A program made the position numbers and the translations under genes. A stretch of 64,000 nucleotides of DNA from CAVPDE01 sp963707125 (GTDB taxonomy: Bacteria > Desulfobacterota > DSM-4660 > Desulfatiglandales > HGW-15): positions 124,001 to 188,000 of the forward strand of contig CAVPOU010000013.1 in assembly GCA_963707125.1 (NCBI GenBank), given 5' to 3'. Shown one piece after another: positions 8,309 to 17,401 of the stretch (position 1 is the stretch's first letter; each line of letters opens with the position of its first letter). The notes below the pieces were generated by a model. The model ran no database searches. It was given only the letters and a program-made list of their open reading frames with translations, and was not told where the DNA came from.

Positions 8309-9454
8309 CTAGCCCCAGTATCGAAGGATCACGGAGAAAAGAGAGTCCGTCAGGACGATGAGAAAAATGCTGCTCACCACCGCAGAGGTCGTGGCTTCTC
8401 CAACACCTGCTGCGCCGCCTCGCACTCGAAAGCCGCGGAAACATCCGATCCAGGAAATCAAGAAGGCGAACACAGCGCTTTTCAGGACCCCCCAGAAGAC
8501 GTCAAAAAGAGTGAGGGTCGCAAAAGTCTGAGCAACGTAAGCATTGGCCGTCAGATCGAGCATCATAACGCCCACGACCAGGCCGCCCAGAATGGCAAAA
8601 AGATCGGAAAACAGGGTCAAAAGAGGGACCACGACGAGGGAGGCGATGACCTTGGGAATGACCAGAAATCGGGTCGGGTCAAATCCCATGGTGAAAAGAG
8701 CGTCAATTTCTTCCGAGATTCTCATGGTACCGATTTCGGCGGCAAAAGCGGAACCGGACCTGCCCGCGATAATAATGGCCGTCATGATAGGTCCCAACTC
8801 CCGGGTCATGGCGAGGCTGACGAGGGAAGCTACGTAAATATCCGCCCCGAACTGCCGGAGCTGGACCGAAGACATGAAAGCCATGATCAATCCAAGCAGA
8901 AAACTGATCAGACCGACAATGGGCAGGGCATCAACGCCTGTCCTCTGCATGGCGAGCACCGTATCTTCTTTTCGCAAAGACCCGGGATGAAGGCAGACAT
9001 AGAGAAGGCCAAGGAAAACGGATCCCGTGAAGGAGGTCAGGTAGCGCAAGTCATTGATGTGACGAAGGGTCGCGTCCCCTAGACGGATAAAGATGTTGGG
9101 GACCAGCTTCTTGGCTAGGGGGACTCTATCCGTCAGGTCATCGAAGTGGAGAAGGGAAAGAATTTCCCTCACCCTGTCGGTGACATGGATGAGAGAGAAA
9201 GAGCCGCTTTGAGCCGTCATCATATGCCTCAACTGAATCAACACGAGCACACCGAAGTCGTCCACATAAGTCACTTCAGAGAGGTCTATGGTGAGAGAGA
9301 TTGGGGCCTTGGTGTGAATGAGAGGCCCCAGATCACGCAACATCGATGCAGCGCTCGCGGCATCCATCCTGCCCGTAAGGTGAAGGATCAATCCTCCTTC
9401 CCGGTCGTCTGAAGTCTCGTAACCCCATGATTCTTGGCCCTTTGAACTGTGCAT
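8309..9454 (-). CDS. mlaE: STAS-MlaE fusion permease of the Mla lipid transporter
   Basis: The 381-residue permease has an N-terminal STAS domain (about 1-115; LILHLTGRMDAAS and TIDLSEVTYVDDFGVLVL) fused to an MlaE domain (about 130-381) with five to six membrane segments. The MlaE hallmark MTRELGPIMTAIIIAGRSGSAFAAEIGTM is present. In E. coli the STAS protein MlaB is separate; fused forms are common in other phyla. The gene overlaps no neighbour but starts only four bases after the stop of the cNMP-PAS sensor gene, suggesting co-transcription. Confidence 0.92.
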   Translation of the reverse strand: MHSSKGQESWGYETSDDREGGLILHLTGRMDAASAASMLRDLGPLIHTKAPISLTIDLSEVTYVDDFGVLVLIQLRHMMTAQSGSFSLIHVTDRVREILSLLHFDDLTDRVPLAKKLVPNIFIRLGDATLRHINDLRYLTSFTGSVFLGLLYVCLHPGSLRKEDTVLAMQRTGVDALPIVGLISFLLGLIMAFMSSVQLRQFGADIYVASLVSLAMTRELGPIMTAIIIAGRSGSAFAAEIGTMRISEEIDALFTMGFDPTRFLVIPKVIASLVVVPLLTLFSDLFAILGGLVVGVMMLDLTANAYVAQTFATLTLFDVFWGVLKSAVFAFLISWIGCFRGFRVRGGAAGVGEATTSAVVSSIFLIVLTDSLFSVILRYWG

Positions 9455-9458
9455 GGTG

Positions 9459-10760
9459 CTAGGATTGAAGGTTTCTCAACTCTTCCTCATCAACTTCATA
9501 GTTGGTTTTCATGCAATCCATATCCATTTGAAAGAGTAACCATCCAATGTTCCGTTCATTCTCTTTCAGGTCAAAGGCGATCTCTATTCCCTTTCGGCCC
9601 ATGGGGTTCTCTTTGTCTGCACGGTACAGGACCAGGACCCGGTACAGGGATTTTTCAGAGCCCTGGAATTCGATCCCTGTGTAAGGAGTGCCAATGATGG
9701 CTTGAGCATTGAAACCGGGTTTTATGGAATAAGCGTCAAACACTTTCCTTTGCCGGTCCAGCAAGAGGAGTCCGGTGTAGGGACACTGCTTGGTCACCTG
9801 GAGGGTGAAGAACTCCTTCAGCACCTGCGTCGTTTTGGCCCGATCCCCTCGCGCCAAAGGCTCCGTCAATAGGGCTTTCAGCAGGAGGTAATCTTTGGCC
9901 AGAAGGTTCCTGAGCTCCAGTTTCCTGTGGTCCATGGTTTGAACACCCTTCGAGAAGTAAGGGTACCCAAAGAGGATCGCCGTGCCCAGGAGAACAAGAA
10001 GGATCACGGAAGGGATGAGCCAGTAACGCGCCCTGCGATACCTGCGCTCAAGCCGGTGTGCGGCCGTGACATCGCGGCCCAGCCACAGAAGACTCTGGAT
10101 ATTGTCCTGGCTGTCGTGGAGAAGTGTGGTGCTTGTCGAGACGTAACGGGTCCCTTTTTCAGGGTGTCTGATCTTAAGAACCCTCTCAGGAACCGACGTT
10201 TTGGTTTGTATTTCCGCCAAAAGCTCTCGATAGACCTGAGGTTCTTCGTAGATGTCTTCGGCAGAGGTTCCACGCATATGGTGCCAGTTTCTGCCGTAGA
10301 GTTTTTCGGCGGCTGCGTTCCACGCGACAACTCTGCCGCTGCTGTCCGTAAGCATGACGGCGTCCGGCAGTTTGTCACAGATTAGTCTCAGCCCATACAC
10401 CGCCTGGCTCGATTCATCGAGCCGGCGCGCTATGATCTCCGTGATCTTCTGGCCAACCGCGGGGAAGTCCTTGAGGAAGGTCGAAACTTCATTTTTGGGA
10501 ATACGAAGAACCCTGACTTCATTTTCAGCCTGAACCGTTGCCGTTCTTTTTGCTCCCAGAAGGAAGGAGAGCTCCCCGAACAGGGCGCCCGGCTCGGTGA
10601 TTTCTGCGATCTTCTTGTCTCCTTTAAGCACTTCAAGGTGGCCGGAGACCAAGAAGTAGAGGTCCTGGGATTCATCCCCTTCCAGGAAAAGGGTGTCTCC
10701 CTTTTGATAGGTTTTGAGGTACCTCTCAAGATCCTTGTTGTGGATGATCTCATCGAGCAT
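9459..10760 (-). CDS. Cyclic nucleotide-binding / PAS / membrane sensor protein
   Basis: From the ATG at 10760 (AAAAGGGA nearby) the product is 433 residues. Residues 5-115 form a cNMP-binding domain with an intact phosphate-binding cassette (FGELSFLLGAKRTAT). Residues about 125-235 form a PAS domain (LPDAVMLTDSSGRVVAWN). One membrane segment spans about 246-269. The C-terminal 160 residues should be extracytoplasmic and resemble a Cache- or DUF3365-like sensor, though I cannot name the family. No catalytic output domain is visible. It heads the Mla operon, four bases before mlaE, so it may couple ligand sensing to lipid transport. Confidence 0.75.
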   Translation of the reverse strand: MLDEIIHNKDLERYLKTYQKGDTLFLEGDESQDLYFLVSGHLEVLKGDKKIAEITEPGALFGELSFLLGAKRTATVQAENEVRVLRIPKNEVSTFLKDFPAVGQKITEIIARRLDESSQAVYGLRLICDKLPDAVMLTDSSGRVVAWNAAAEKLYGRNWHHMRGTSAEDIYEEPQVYRELLAEIQTKTSVPERVLKIRHPEKGTRYVSTSTTLLHDSQDNIQSLLWLGRDVTAAHRLERRYRRARYWLIPSVILLVLLGTAILFGYPYFSKGVQTMDHRKLELRNLLAKDYLLLKALLTEPLARGDRAKTTQVLKEFFTLQVTKQCPYTGLLLLDRQRKVFDAYSIKPGFNAQAIIGTPYTGIEFQGSEKSLYRVLVLYRADKENPMGRKGIEIAFDLKENERNIGWLLFQMDMDCMKTNYEVDEEELRNLQS

Positions 10761-10976
10761 GGCCGAATCCCTTTTCAGGTTAGAGGGAAAGCAACGCAAT
10801 GATAAATAATAAGTATAGGAAAAGCGCACCGATTCGTCAAGCTGAAGGATCCGCCATTTTTCGGTAAGTGATCAGATGGAGTTCTACAAAAGTCTTTAAC
10901 ATCATCGTCGGACTATGGTACAGCCAGAGCATAGAGCATAGAGCAGAACGCATCAGGGGCAAAGAGGGGAGAGTTG

Positions 10977-12389
10977 ATGGCAGCGTTGATTGATATGGAT
11001 GCCATAGAGCTTGTGAGCTTAATTCGAGCGGGAAAGCTCTCGCCTCTCGAAGCGATGGAGGCAACCCTTAAAAGAATCGACGCGGTGAACCCCCTGGTCA
11101 ATGCGTTTGTCTCTCTTCGCAGAGAAGAGGCGATCAAAGAGGCGAAGGAAATGACCGAATCGTTGGCTTCAGGGGCGGATCCGGGCCCCTTGGCGGGCGT
11201 TCCTATCGGCGTCAAAGACCTTGAAGATGTTAAAGGAATGGTGACCAGCTTCGGATCGATTCCCTATAGAAACAATGTGGCCCAGCACGACTCCGTTCAA
11301 GTGGCCAAGCTGAAGGCTGCAGGGGCTATCGTGGTCGGAAAGACCAACACTCCTGAATTCGGGTTCACCGGCTTCACCAAGAACAGGCTCTATGGAATAA
11401 CCAGAAATCCATGGAACCCGGATCGGACGCCCGGAGGATCGAGCGGCGGTTCAGCTGCCGCTGTTGCCGGGAGAATGGTTCCTGTGGCGACCGGTTCCGA
11501 TGCAGGAGGTTCGATTCGCATTCCCGCTTCCTATTCCGGATGCGTTGGCTTGAAAACGTCTTTTGGGAGAGTCCCGCTGGGTCCTTCCCCCTTTCTGCAA
11601 ATGTATCACGTGTGGACCCAGGGCCCCCTGACCCGAACGGTTCGTGACGCTGCTCTGTATCTTGATTGCGTTTCGGGCTATCACCCTTCAGACCCTGATT
11701 CTCTCCCTTCTCCCTCCGGCTCATTTCTCAAAGCTTTGGACCAGTCCCCAAAAGATCTTCGCATCGCATTCAGCCCGACCCTGAGCTATGCAAGAGTGCA
11801 AAAGGATGTCATGGAAAGGGTTGAGGAGGGCGTCAGGTGCTTTGAGGACATGGGGCACAGGGTTGAACTGTGGAAAGGGGAGTTCCCGGACGTAGGAGAT
11901 ACCTGGTCCTTTCTCATGAATGCCGAACTCTACGGGATCCTGCACCAGAGGCTGGATCGAGATCGCAAGGACATGGGAAAGACTCTTGTCCAGTCCCTGG
12001 ATCTTGCGAAAGGGGTTGCCATGAGAGAGCAGATCGAGGCTCAGAAAATAAGGACGACAGTGAACCGCATCCTCTGGGAGTTTTTTGAAAGCTTTGATCT
12101 GCTGCTGACTCCCACCATGCCTACGGAAGCTTTCTCTGCCGGAGGTCCGCCGCCGTCAGAGGTGGATGGCCACCCCATCCCGCTCCTTGGAGCGGTAGCC
12201 TTTACTTATCCTTTTAATCTATCCGGCCATCCCGCCGCTTCCGTGCCCGCGGGTCTCACAAAAAACGGGCTCCCAGCCGGGCTGCAGATCATCGGGCCGC
12301 GGCATCGGGAGGACCTCGTCCTGCAAATGGCCTATGCTTTCGAAAAGAGAAAACCCTGGAATGGTCGATGGCCGGACATGGGTTTGTGA
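10977..12389 (+). CDS. Amidase signature family hydrolase
   Basis: The protein belongs to the amidase signature family, whose Ser-cisSer-Lys triad cleaves amides. The Lys is in GVPIGVKDLED, the signature Gly/Ser region is TPGGSSGGSAAAVA and the nucleophile Ser lies in GSDAGGSIRIPAS. Length is 470 residues, normal for the family. It lacks a gatB partner nearby, so it is more likely a stand-alone amidase than GatA. The start is ATG at 10977 with GAGGGGAG upstream; a TTG immediately precedes it. It is transcribed divergently from the cNMP-PAS gene across a spacer with AGAGCATAGAGCATAG repeats. Confidence 0.9.
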   Translation: MAALIDMDAIELVSLIRAGKLSPLEAMEATLKRIDAVNPLVNAFVSLRREEAIKEAKEMTESLASGADPGPLAGVPIGVKDLEDVKGMVTSFGSIPYRNNVAQHDSVQVAKLKAAGAIVVGKTNTPEFGFTGFTKNRLYGITRNPWNPDRTPGGSSGGSAAAVAGRMVPVATGSDAGGSIRIPASYSGCVGLKTSFGRVPLGPSPFLQMYHVWTQGPLTRTVRDAALYLDCVSGYHPSDPDSLPSPSGSFLKALDQSPKDLRIAFSPTLSYARVQKDVMERVEEGVRCFEDMGHRVELWKGEFPDVGDTWSFLMNAELYGILHQRLDRDRKDMGKTLVQSLDLAKGVAMREQIEAQKIRTTVNRILWEFFESFDLLLTPTMPTEAFSAGGPPPSEVDGHPIPLLGAVAFTYPFNLSGHPAASVPAGLTKNGLPAGLQIIGPRHREDLVLQMAYAFEKRKPWNGRWPDMGL

Positions 12390-12392
12390 AGT

Positions 12393-12866
12393 TTACTCGC
12401 CTTCCACCTCCACCGCATAGATGTTCTGGGCCTGGTAAAAGAACTGACTGATCCGGTAGGTCTTGGACGGCTGAAGATCCAGGACCACTCTTAGAGTCCG
12501 GTTCTCTTGGTGGTAGAAGGTCCGTATCCTCTCAATCAGTTTACCCTCCGTGGCAATCCGGGACAGTTCCCGTTTCACGGGCAGGGTATCCTTGATGTCG
12601 ATGACGAATCGAGGTTTGTCTTCTTCAATGGCGAAGGCAGAGGGAGTAAAAAGTCGGTTGCCTTGAATCCACACCGCCTCTTTGTCCGGGGTCTTGAGTT
12701 TGAAGGTAATCTCCGAGATCACAAGGCCCGGGTCCGTTTTCTTCGCGGCCTTCTGCAAATCCTTGTAGCTCTCGACTTGGATCGCGTAAGAAGCGGTCGT
12801 TTCGCCGGAGACGGGGTCGGAAAAGGCGACCAGAGCCAGAACGATGAGAAAAATAAACTTCATCAT
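12393..12866 (-). CDS. Secreted AMIN-domain protein
   Basis: The protein of 157 residues has an N-terminal signal peptide (MKFIFLIVLALVAFSDPVSG) and a single domain resembling AMIN (about 70-155; RFVIDIKDTLP, RTFYHQENRTLRVVLDL). AMIN domains target cell-envelope proteins, often to peptidoglycan or secretin complexes. No catalytic domain is attached. The start overlaps the stop of the epmA-like gene, so the two are translationally coupled, although their functions are not obviously linked. Confidence 0.7.
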   Translation of the reverse strand: MMKFIFLIVLALVAFSDPVSGETTASYAIQVESYKDLQKAAKKTDPGLVISEITFKLKTPDKEAVWIQGNRLFTPSAFAIEEDKPRFVIDIKDTLPVKRELSRIATEGKLIERIRTFYHQENRTLRVVLDLQPSKTYRISQFFYQAQNIYAVEVEGE

Positions 12867-13816
12867 AATTCTTCGGGGGTGAAGGAGACCACGGGATCGA
12901 TCTCCTTCTGATTGCTCAAGAGCATGACCAACCGGTCGACCCCGAAGGCAATGCCTGCCGACTCCGGCATGAAAGGAAGCGTGCGGAGGAACTTCTCAGG
13001 CATAAGGTAGACCGTTTTGCCCTGCTCTTTTCGTTTGGCCAGTTCTTTCTCGAATCTGGCCCTCTGTTCGACAGGGTCTGTCAATTCGGAAAAAGCGTTG
13101 GCCAATTCAAGACCGGCCACATAGAGTTCAAATCTCTCGGCGAAGCCTGGAGCGTTCTTACTCAGGCGTGCAAGTGCTGCGAGGGTTGACGGATAATGGT
13201 AGAGGAAAACAGGTTTCGGGAATCCCAGATGGGGTTCGATTTCTACCCCCATGGTTTCATCAAAACGGCCGCTCGCCATGGCTTCTTCCATAGAGCTCGA
13301 AGCGTATCGCTCAAAAGCCTCCTGAACAGTGACCCGGGGCCATGGTCTCTTCAAATCCAGGGCGTTGCCCTGAAATTCCAGGCCAGAGGCTAGGCCGAGT
13401 TCCTTCAAGACAAAAACGACCATCTCCTCACATTCATCCATAAGACCCAGGTAGTCTGTCCCTGCGCGGTACCATTCGAGCAGAGTGAACTCGGGAAGAT
13501 GGCGCTGACCTCTTTCCCCTTCCCGGAAGCACTTACAGACCTGAAAGATCTTGGGATACCCGGCCGCAAGGAGCCGCTTCATGCACAATTCAGGAGACGT
13601 GTGCAGAAACACCCCGCCTCCGCGGACCGCATCGATATGAAGCTCGGGAGCCGGCGCCGGGATGAGGCAGGGGGTCTCGACTTCGAGATAGTTTTTTTCA
13701 GTGAAAAAATGCCGGATCGCCTGGATCAATCCGGCCCGCAGCCAGAGGGTCGGCCTTTTGGCGGTTAAGGTCTCCCTTTCTTGCAGAGGGGAGTGATCAT
13801 TTGACCCGGGTGACAT
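12863..13816 (-). CDS. epmA: EF-P lysine-34 ligase EpmA (GenX/PoxA)
   Basis: EpmA is a class II lysyl-tRNA synthetase-like enzyme that attaches (beta-)lysine to EF-P instead of tRNA. Motif 2 is FREGERGQRHLPEFTLLEW and motif 3 is GIAFGVDRLVM; no anticodon-binding domain is present. With the ATG at 13816 it is 317 residues, like E. coli EpmA. A longer frame to 13897 would overlap efp by 100 bases and is less likely. It follows efp directly with a 20-base overlap. The aminomutase EpmB is not in this window. Confidence 0.9.
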   Translation of the reverse strand: MSPGSNDHSPLQERETLTAKRPTLWLRAGLIQAIRHFFTEKNYLEVETPCLIPAPAPELHIDAVRGGGVFLHTSPELCMKRLLAAGYPKIFQVCKCFREGERGQRHLPEFTLLEWYRAGTDYLGLMDECEEMVVFVLKELGLASGLEFQGNALDLKRPWPRVTVQEAFERYASSSMEEAMASGRFDETMGVEIEPHLGFPKPVFLYHYPSTLAALARLSKNAPGFAERFELYVAGLELANAFSELTDPVEQRARFEKELAKRKEQGKTVYLMPEKFLRTLPFMPESAGIAFGVDRLVMLLSNQKEIDPVVSFTPEEL

Positions 13817-14357
13817 ACTCCCCGGTCCGTGTGTCCACGGTGATTTTGATCCCTTCGTCAATAAAGGGAGGAACTCGAAGGGTGTATCCTGTTTCAAGGG
13901 TCACCGGCTTGCTGTCACCGGCAACGGAGTCGCCCTTAGCCCATGGATCCGAACGGGTCACCAGGAGATCGACGAAGTTGGGCAGGGTCAGGCCGATGGG
14001 TCTGCCGTCGAAGAGAAGGACGTCCACTTCCAGGTTGTCGATGAGGTAGTTCTTGGCATCCCCTACCTGTTCGGCGCGCAGAGCCGACTGATCGTAACTT
14101 TCGAGATCCATGAAGTGAAAGTGACCTTCCTGGCTGTAGAGGTACTGCATCTTTCGCTGTTCAAGGTTGGCCGATTCAAACGAATCCACGGAGCGGTAGG
14201 TCCGATCAATAATGTTCCCGCTGATCATGTTTTTGAGCTTGCATCGATAAAGCGCCTGGCCCTTGCCCGGTTTTGTAAACTGGAAATCGATCACCACATA
14301 GGGTTCTTTATCAATGAGGATCTTGAGACCCTTCCTCAAGGAGCTGGCGTTATACAT
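13797..14357 (-). CDS. efp: Elongation factor P
   Basis: EF-P relieves ribosome stalling at polyproline. The 186 residues show the KOW-like domain I with the modification loop KPGKGQA; Lys32 corresponds to E. coli Lys34. The OB-fold domains II and III follow, with the C-terminal GEYVTRVK. The neighbouring epmA fits lysylation of this residue. The gene is preceded by a short AT-rich spacer from the divergent DUF4197 gene. Confidence 0.95.
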   Translation of the reverse strand: MYNASSLRKGLKILIDKEPYVVIDFQFTKPGKGQALYRCKLKNMISGNIIDRTYRSVDSFESANLEQRKMQYLYSQEGHFHFMDLESYDQSALRAEQVGDAKNYLIDNLEVDVLLFDGRPIGLTLPNFVDLLVTRSDPWAKGDSVAGDSKPVTLETGYTLRVPPFIDEGIKITVDTRTGEYVTRVK

Positions 14358-14544
14358 GAATCTTATTCCTCTCTTTGGTCTATATGTCGCGGTTCTTGGG
14401 GAATATAGGGAAGAGCTGTAGTGATGTCAAGGCCAAAGGAATGGGAAGGAAAAGACTGGACTTAGGGTGGGGGAAAGCCTAACTTTGACTCAAAGGCAGG
14501 AGCCCTGCGCCGGCCTTGATCAAGAACCACGGGGGGTGAAAAAG

Positions 14545-15276
14545 ATGCTGGTTCGAGTCGTTCTTTTGATGGGAATGGTTCTGGCTTTCCTGGGCCATGG
14601 TGCGTATGCCCAACAAGTGGGAGATGTCCTGAAGGGCTTGAAGAAAGGGATCGGCGGTTCCTCCACCGCCTCGGAGACTGAAATCGTAAACGGTCTGAAA
14701 GAGGCTCTTCAGATTGGAACAGGGAATGCCGTTCAAACCGTTTCCAAAGTAGATGGATACTACAAAAACTCCAAAATCAGGATACCCCTTCCTGATACGG
14801 TACAGAAGACCGAGAAGATTCTGAGAGCGGCAGGATACGGGTCCAAACTGGATGAATTCGAGCTCAGCATGAACCGAGCGGCTGAGAAGGCCGCTCCGGA
14901 GGCGAAGGGGCTGTTCCTGGATGCGATCAAGCAGATGACTTTCACGGACGCCAAGAAAATCCTGAATGGAAGGGAGAACGAAGCCACCCTCTACTTCAAG
15001 GACAAAACCTCTCCTCGGCTGAAAGAGATCTCAAAGCCCATGGTTCATCAGGCGATGGGCGAGGTGGGCGTGACCAAATCCTATCAAGACCTGGAGCAAT
15101 CGGCGCGTTCGGTGCCCTTTGCAGGGACCTTTGCTTTTGACCTGGATCAGTACGTGACCGATCGGGCCCTGGACGGCCTCTTTGTCATGGTCGCCGAGGA
15201 AGAAAAAAGGATCCGCCAGGATCCCGTGGCCCGGACCACGGACCTTCTGAAGAAAGTCTTTGGAAGCAAGCAGTAA
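14545..15276 (+). CDS. Secreted DUF4197 family protein
   Basis: A signal peptide (MLVRVVLLMGMVLAFLGHGAYA, cleavage before QQ) precedes a helical domain that matches DUF4197 as I know it (GLKEALQIGTGNAV, RIPLPDTVQ, DYVTDRALDGLF-like QYVTDRALDGLF). Function is unknown. The start is ATG 14545, with GGGGGG-TG upstream; GTG at 14536 is an alternative. The last codons and stop (GSKQ*) abut the CAGTA repeat element at 15277. Confidence 0.75.
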   Translation: MLVRVVLLMGMVLAFLGHGAYAQQVGDVLKGLKKGIGGSSTASETEIVNGLKEALQIGTGNAVQTVSKVDGYYKNSKIRIPLPDTVQKTEKILRAAGYGSKLDEFELSMNRAAEKAAPEAKGLFLDAIKQMTFTDAKKILNGRENEATLYFKDKTSPRLKEISKPMVHQAMGEVGVTKSYQDLEQSARSVPFAGTFAFDLDQYVTDRALDGLFVMVAEEEKRIRQDPVARTTDLLKKVFGSKQ

Positions 15277-15385
15277 CAGGTAAACAGTATGCAGTAGGCA
15301 GTATGCAGTAAGCACCAAAGAGCGAGAGCAGCACACATGAGTTTTCACTGCTTACTCCCTACTGCTTACTGCCTGCTTCTTCCTA
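15277..15385. repeat. CAGTA(T/G)GCAGTA imperfect inverted repeat
   Basis: GTATGCAGTAGGCAGTATGC-like words at 15287-15314 face complementary TGCTTACTCCCTACTGCTTAC-like words at 15348-15376, giving a large imperfect hairpin between the convergent DUF4197 and superoxide dismutase genes. It may serve as a two-way terminator. Confidence 0.65.
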
Positions 15386-15390
15386 CAAGG

Positions 15391-16131
15391 CTACCGGTAC
15401 CCTACCAGGCCTTTAACCTTGGTGTACCGCCTCGCGACTTCGTCCCAGTTGATGATTTTCATGAAGTTGTCCACATATTCCGGCCGGCGGTTCTGGTACT
15501 TCAAATAATAGGCATGCTCCCAGACATCGCAGACCAGGAGAGGGCAGACCCCCCAGATGGTCAGGTCCTGGTGTTTTTCGGCCTGAAGGATGACGAGATA
15601 CCCCATGTAAGGCTCATAGGCCAGAACTCCCCAGCCACTCGCCTCGACCGTGTTGGTCGCAGCAACAAACTGTTTCCTGAATTGCTCAAAACTCCCAAAC
15701 CCTTTTTTCAGAGCATCCAGGAGATCGTCCTTTGGTTCGCCCCCCTTGGCGGACATGTTGGCCCAGTAAAGGGAATGGAGAACATGCCCGGAGCCATGAA
15801 AGGCAAATTCTCTGGACCAGTGCTTGATCAGACTGTAATCTCCTGAGGCCCTTGCCTCCTCCAGCTTTTTCATGGCTGCATTAAATCCATTGACATAGGC
15901 GGCATGGTGCTTGTCATGGTGAAGGGTGAGAGTCTCTTTGTCGATGGTGGGCTCAAGGGCGTCGTAGGCGTAAGGCAAGGGCGGCAGCTTGCACTCGCCG
16001 ATTTGGCGAGGCGCTGCGGCGCCCGGTGGGGTCTGAGCCTGAGCGGAAGCGTGGAGGCCTTCCATGCCGATCAGCATGCCTGCAAGACCCAGGCCCTTCA
16101 TCATTTCTCTTCTTGTGATTTCATATTCCAT
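15391..16131 (-). CDS. sodB: Tat-exported Fe/Mn superoxide dismutase
   Basis: The enzyme converts superoxide to hydrogen peroxide. The SOD domain has metal ligands in LHHDKHHAAYVNG, WSREFAFHGSGHVLH and VCDVWEHAYYLKYQNRRP. Starting at ATG 16131 (GAGGGGAGG upstream) the protein is 246 residues. It opens with ITRREMMKGLGLAGMLIG, a twin-arginine signal with a hydrophobic stretch and a possible AQA cleavage site, so the folded, metal-loaded enzyme is probably exported to the periplasm. Fe versus Mn cannot be decided securely. Confidence 0.9.
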   Translation of the reverse strand: MEYEITRREMMKGLGLAGMLIGMEGLHASAQAQTPPGAAAPRQIGECKLPPLPYAYDALEPTIDKETLTLHHDKHHAAYVNGFNAAMKKLEEARASGDYSLIKHWSREFAFHGSGHVLHSLYWANMSAKGGEPKDDLLDALKKGFGSFEQFRKQFVAATNTVEASGWGVLAYEPYMGYLVILQAEKHQDLTIWGVCPLLVCDVWEHAYYLKYQNRRPEYVDNFMKIINWDEVARRYTKVKGLVGYR

Positions 16132-16228
16132 AGCATATCCTCCCCTCGTGTATAAGTTTAGTGACAAGAATAAGCATTCTTGAGGCTGATTGCCAGATCT
16201 CCTGTATCAGGAAGGAGCGGACCGGACG

Positions 16229-17188
16229 ATGAGAACAGAGCCATCTTTGCAAGATATCAGTCAAGCCCACGAGAGGATCGAACCCTTCATCCATCGAACC
16301 CCTGTCTTGACCTCCGCCACGATCAATCGGATGTGCGGCGGAGAAGTCTTTTTCAAATGTGAGAATTTCCAGAAAGCCGGAGCTTTCAAGATTCGTGGTG
16401 CCTGCAACTCTGTTTTCTCCTTGAGCGAAGATGAAGCGAAGCGAGGTGTCGCCACTCACTCTTCTGGGAACCATGCGGCCGCTCTTGCCCTGGCGGCACG
16501 ATGGCGAGGCATTCCCGCCTATGTGGTCATGCCTGAAAACGCTTCCCATGTAAAAAAGCTCGCCGTGGCCGGTTATGGTGCGGAAATCATCTTCTGTAAA
16601 CCCACTCTTGAAGCCCGTGAGAGGACTCTGGCCGAAGTCGTCGCGCGAACCGGGGCCGCCTTTGTCCACCCTTACAATGACCTTCGGGTGATTGCAGGGC
16701 AGGGGACCGCCGCGATAGAACTGTGCCAGCAGGTGCAGAAGCTGGACATGGTTGTCGCGCCTGTAGGCGGGGGAGGGCTTTTGAGCGGCACTGCGCTCGC
16801 GGTTTCGCTTGTGTCCCCGGAGACGGCAGTGATTGCGGCGGAGCCTGAGAGGGCGGATGACGCTTACCGGTCCTTTCGAAGCGGCCGCATTGTTCCGTCC
16901 GTCCATCCGAACACCATTGCCGACGGCCTGCTCACTTCCCTGGGGGACCTGACGTTCCCCATCATTCAGCGATATGTGAGGGACATTGTGCTCGTGAGCG
17001 AAGAGGCGATCGTAGAGGCCATGCGGTGCCTGTGGGAAAGAATGAAAATTTTGGTGGAGCCCTCTGCTGCGGTGCCGCTCGGCGCCATCCTGAGCAGGCG
17101 GCTGGATGTGACGGGCTGGCGAGTAGGTATCATGGTTTCAGGAGGGAACGTGGACCTTGACCGCCTGCCCTGGGTCCCCAAGGGCTGA
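16229..17188 (+). CDS. PLP-dependent threonine/serine dehydratase
   Basis: The protein of 319 residues is a fold-type II PLP enzyme. The Schiff-base Lys54 lies in AGAFKIRGA; SSGNHAAALA binds substrate and PVGGGGLLSG binds the cofactor phosphate. There is no C-terminal ACT regulatory domain, so it is a catabolic threonine dehydratase or serine racemase type rather than the biosynthetic IlvA. The ATG at 16229 is chosen because AAGGAG precedes it and the homology begins there; a TTG at 16190 is possible. Confidence 0.88.
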   Translation: MRTEPSLQDISQAHERIEPFIHRTPVLTSATINRMCGGEVFFKCENFQKAGAFKIRGACNSVFSLSEDEAKRGVATHSSGNHAAALALAARWRGIPAYVVMPENASHVKKLAVAGYGAEIIFCKPTLEARERTLAEVVARTGAAFVHPYNDLRVIAGQGTAAIELCQQVQKLDMVVAPVGGGGLLSGTALAVSLVSPETAVIAAEPERADDAYRSFRSGRIVPSVHPNTIADGLLTSLGDLTFPIIQRYVRDIVLVSEEAIVEAMRCLWERMKILVEPSAAVPLGAILSRRLDVTGWRVGIMVSGGNVDLDRLPWVPKG

Positions 17189-17255
17189 TGCTCTCTTACC
17201 GTCTTAGGTCCTACGTTAACTGCACGAAGCGGAGAAGTTCAAGGGCTAACCGAGA

Positions 17256-17347
17256 AATGTCGAATAACGAATAAAGAATGCCGAAGGAGAGGATCGAAGT
17301 CGTTAAACTTCATCATTCGAAATTCCTTGTTCGACATTCGATATTCA
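17256..17347 (+). repeat. AATGTCGAATAA ... TTCGACATTCG element, copy 1
   Basis: A roughly 92-bp imperfect inverted repeat with ends AATGTCGAAT and ATTCGATATT. The reverse complement of 61657-61750 matches it over almost the whole length, sharing for example GAAATTCCTTGTTCGACATT. It lies between the dehydratase and glnD genes. Confidence 0.8.
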
Positions 17348-17401
17348 TGGTGTTCATCGGCTTCGGTTATTTGGTTACAGCCAAGAACCTGTATGGGCGG
17401 G

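Noticed and set aside
11505..11525. tRNA T-arm-like GGTTCGATTCG
   Set aside because: It lies inside the amidase coding sequence (the SDAGGSIRIPAS region); no cloverleaf can be drawn around it.
12863..13897. Lysyl-tRNA synthetase
   Set aside because: The protein has only the class II catalytic domain, no anticodon-binding domain, and is coupled to efp, which fits EpmA.
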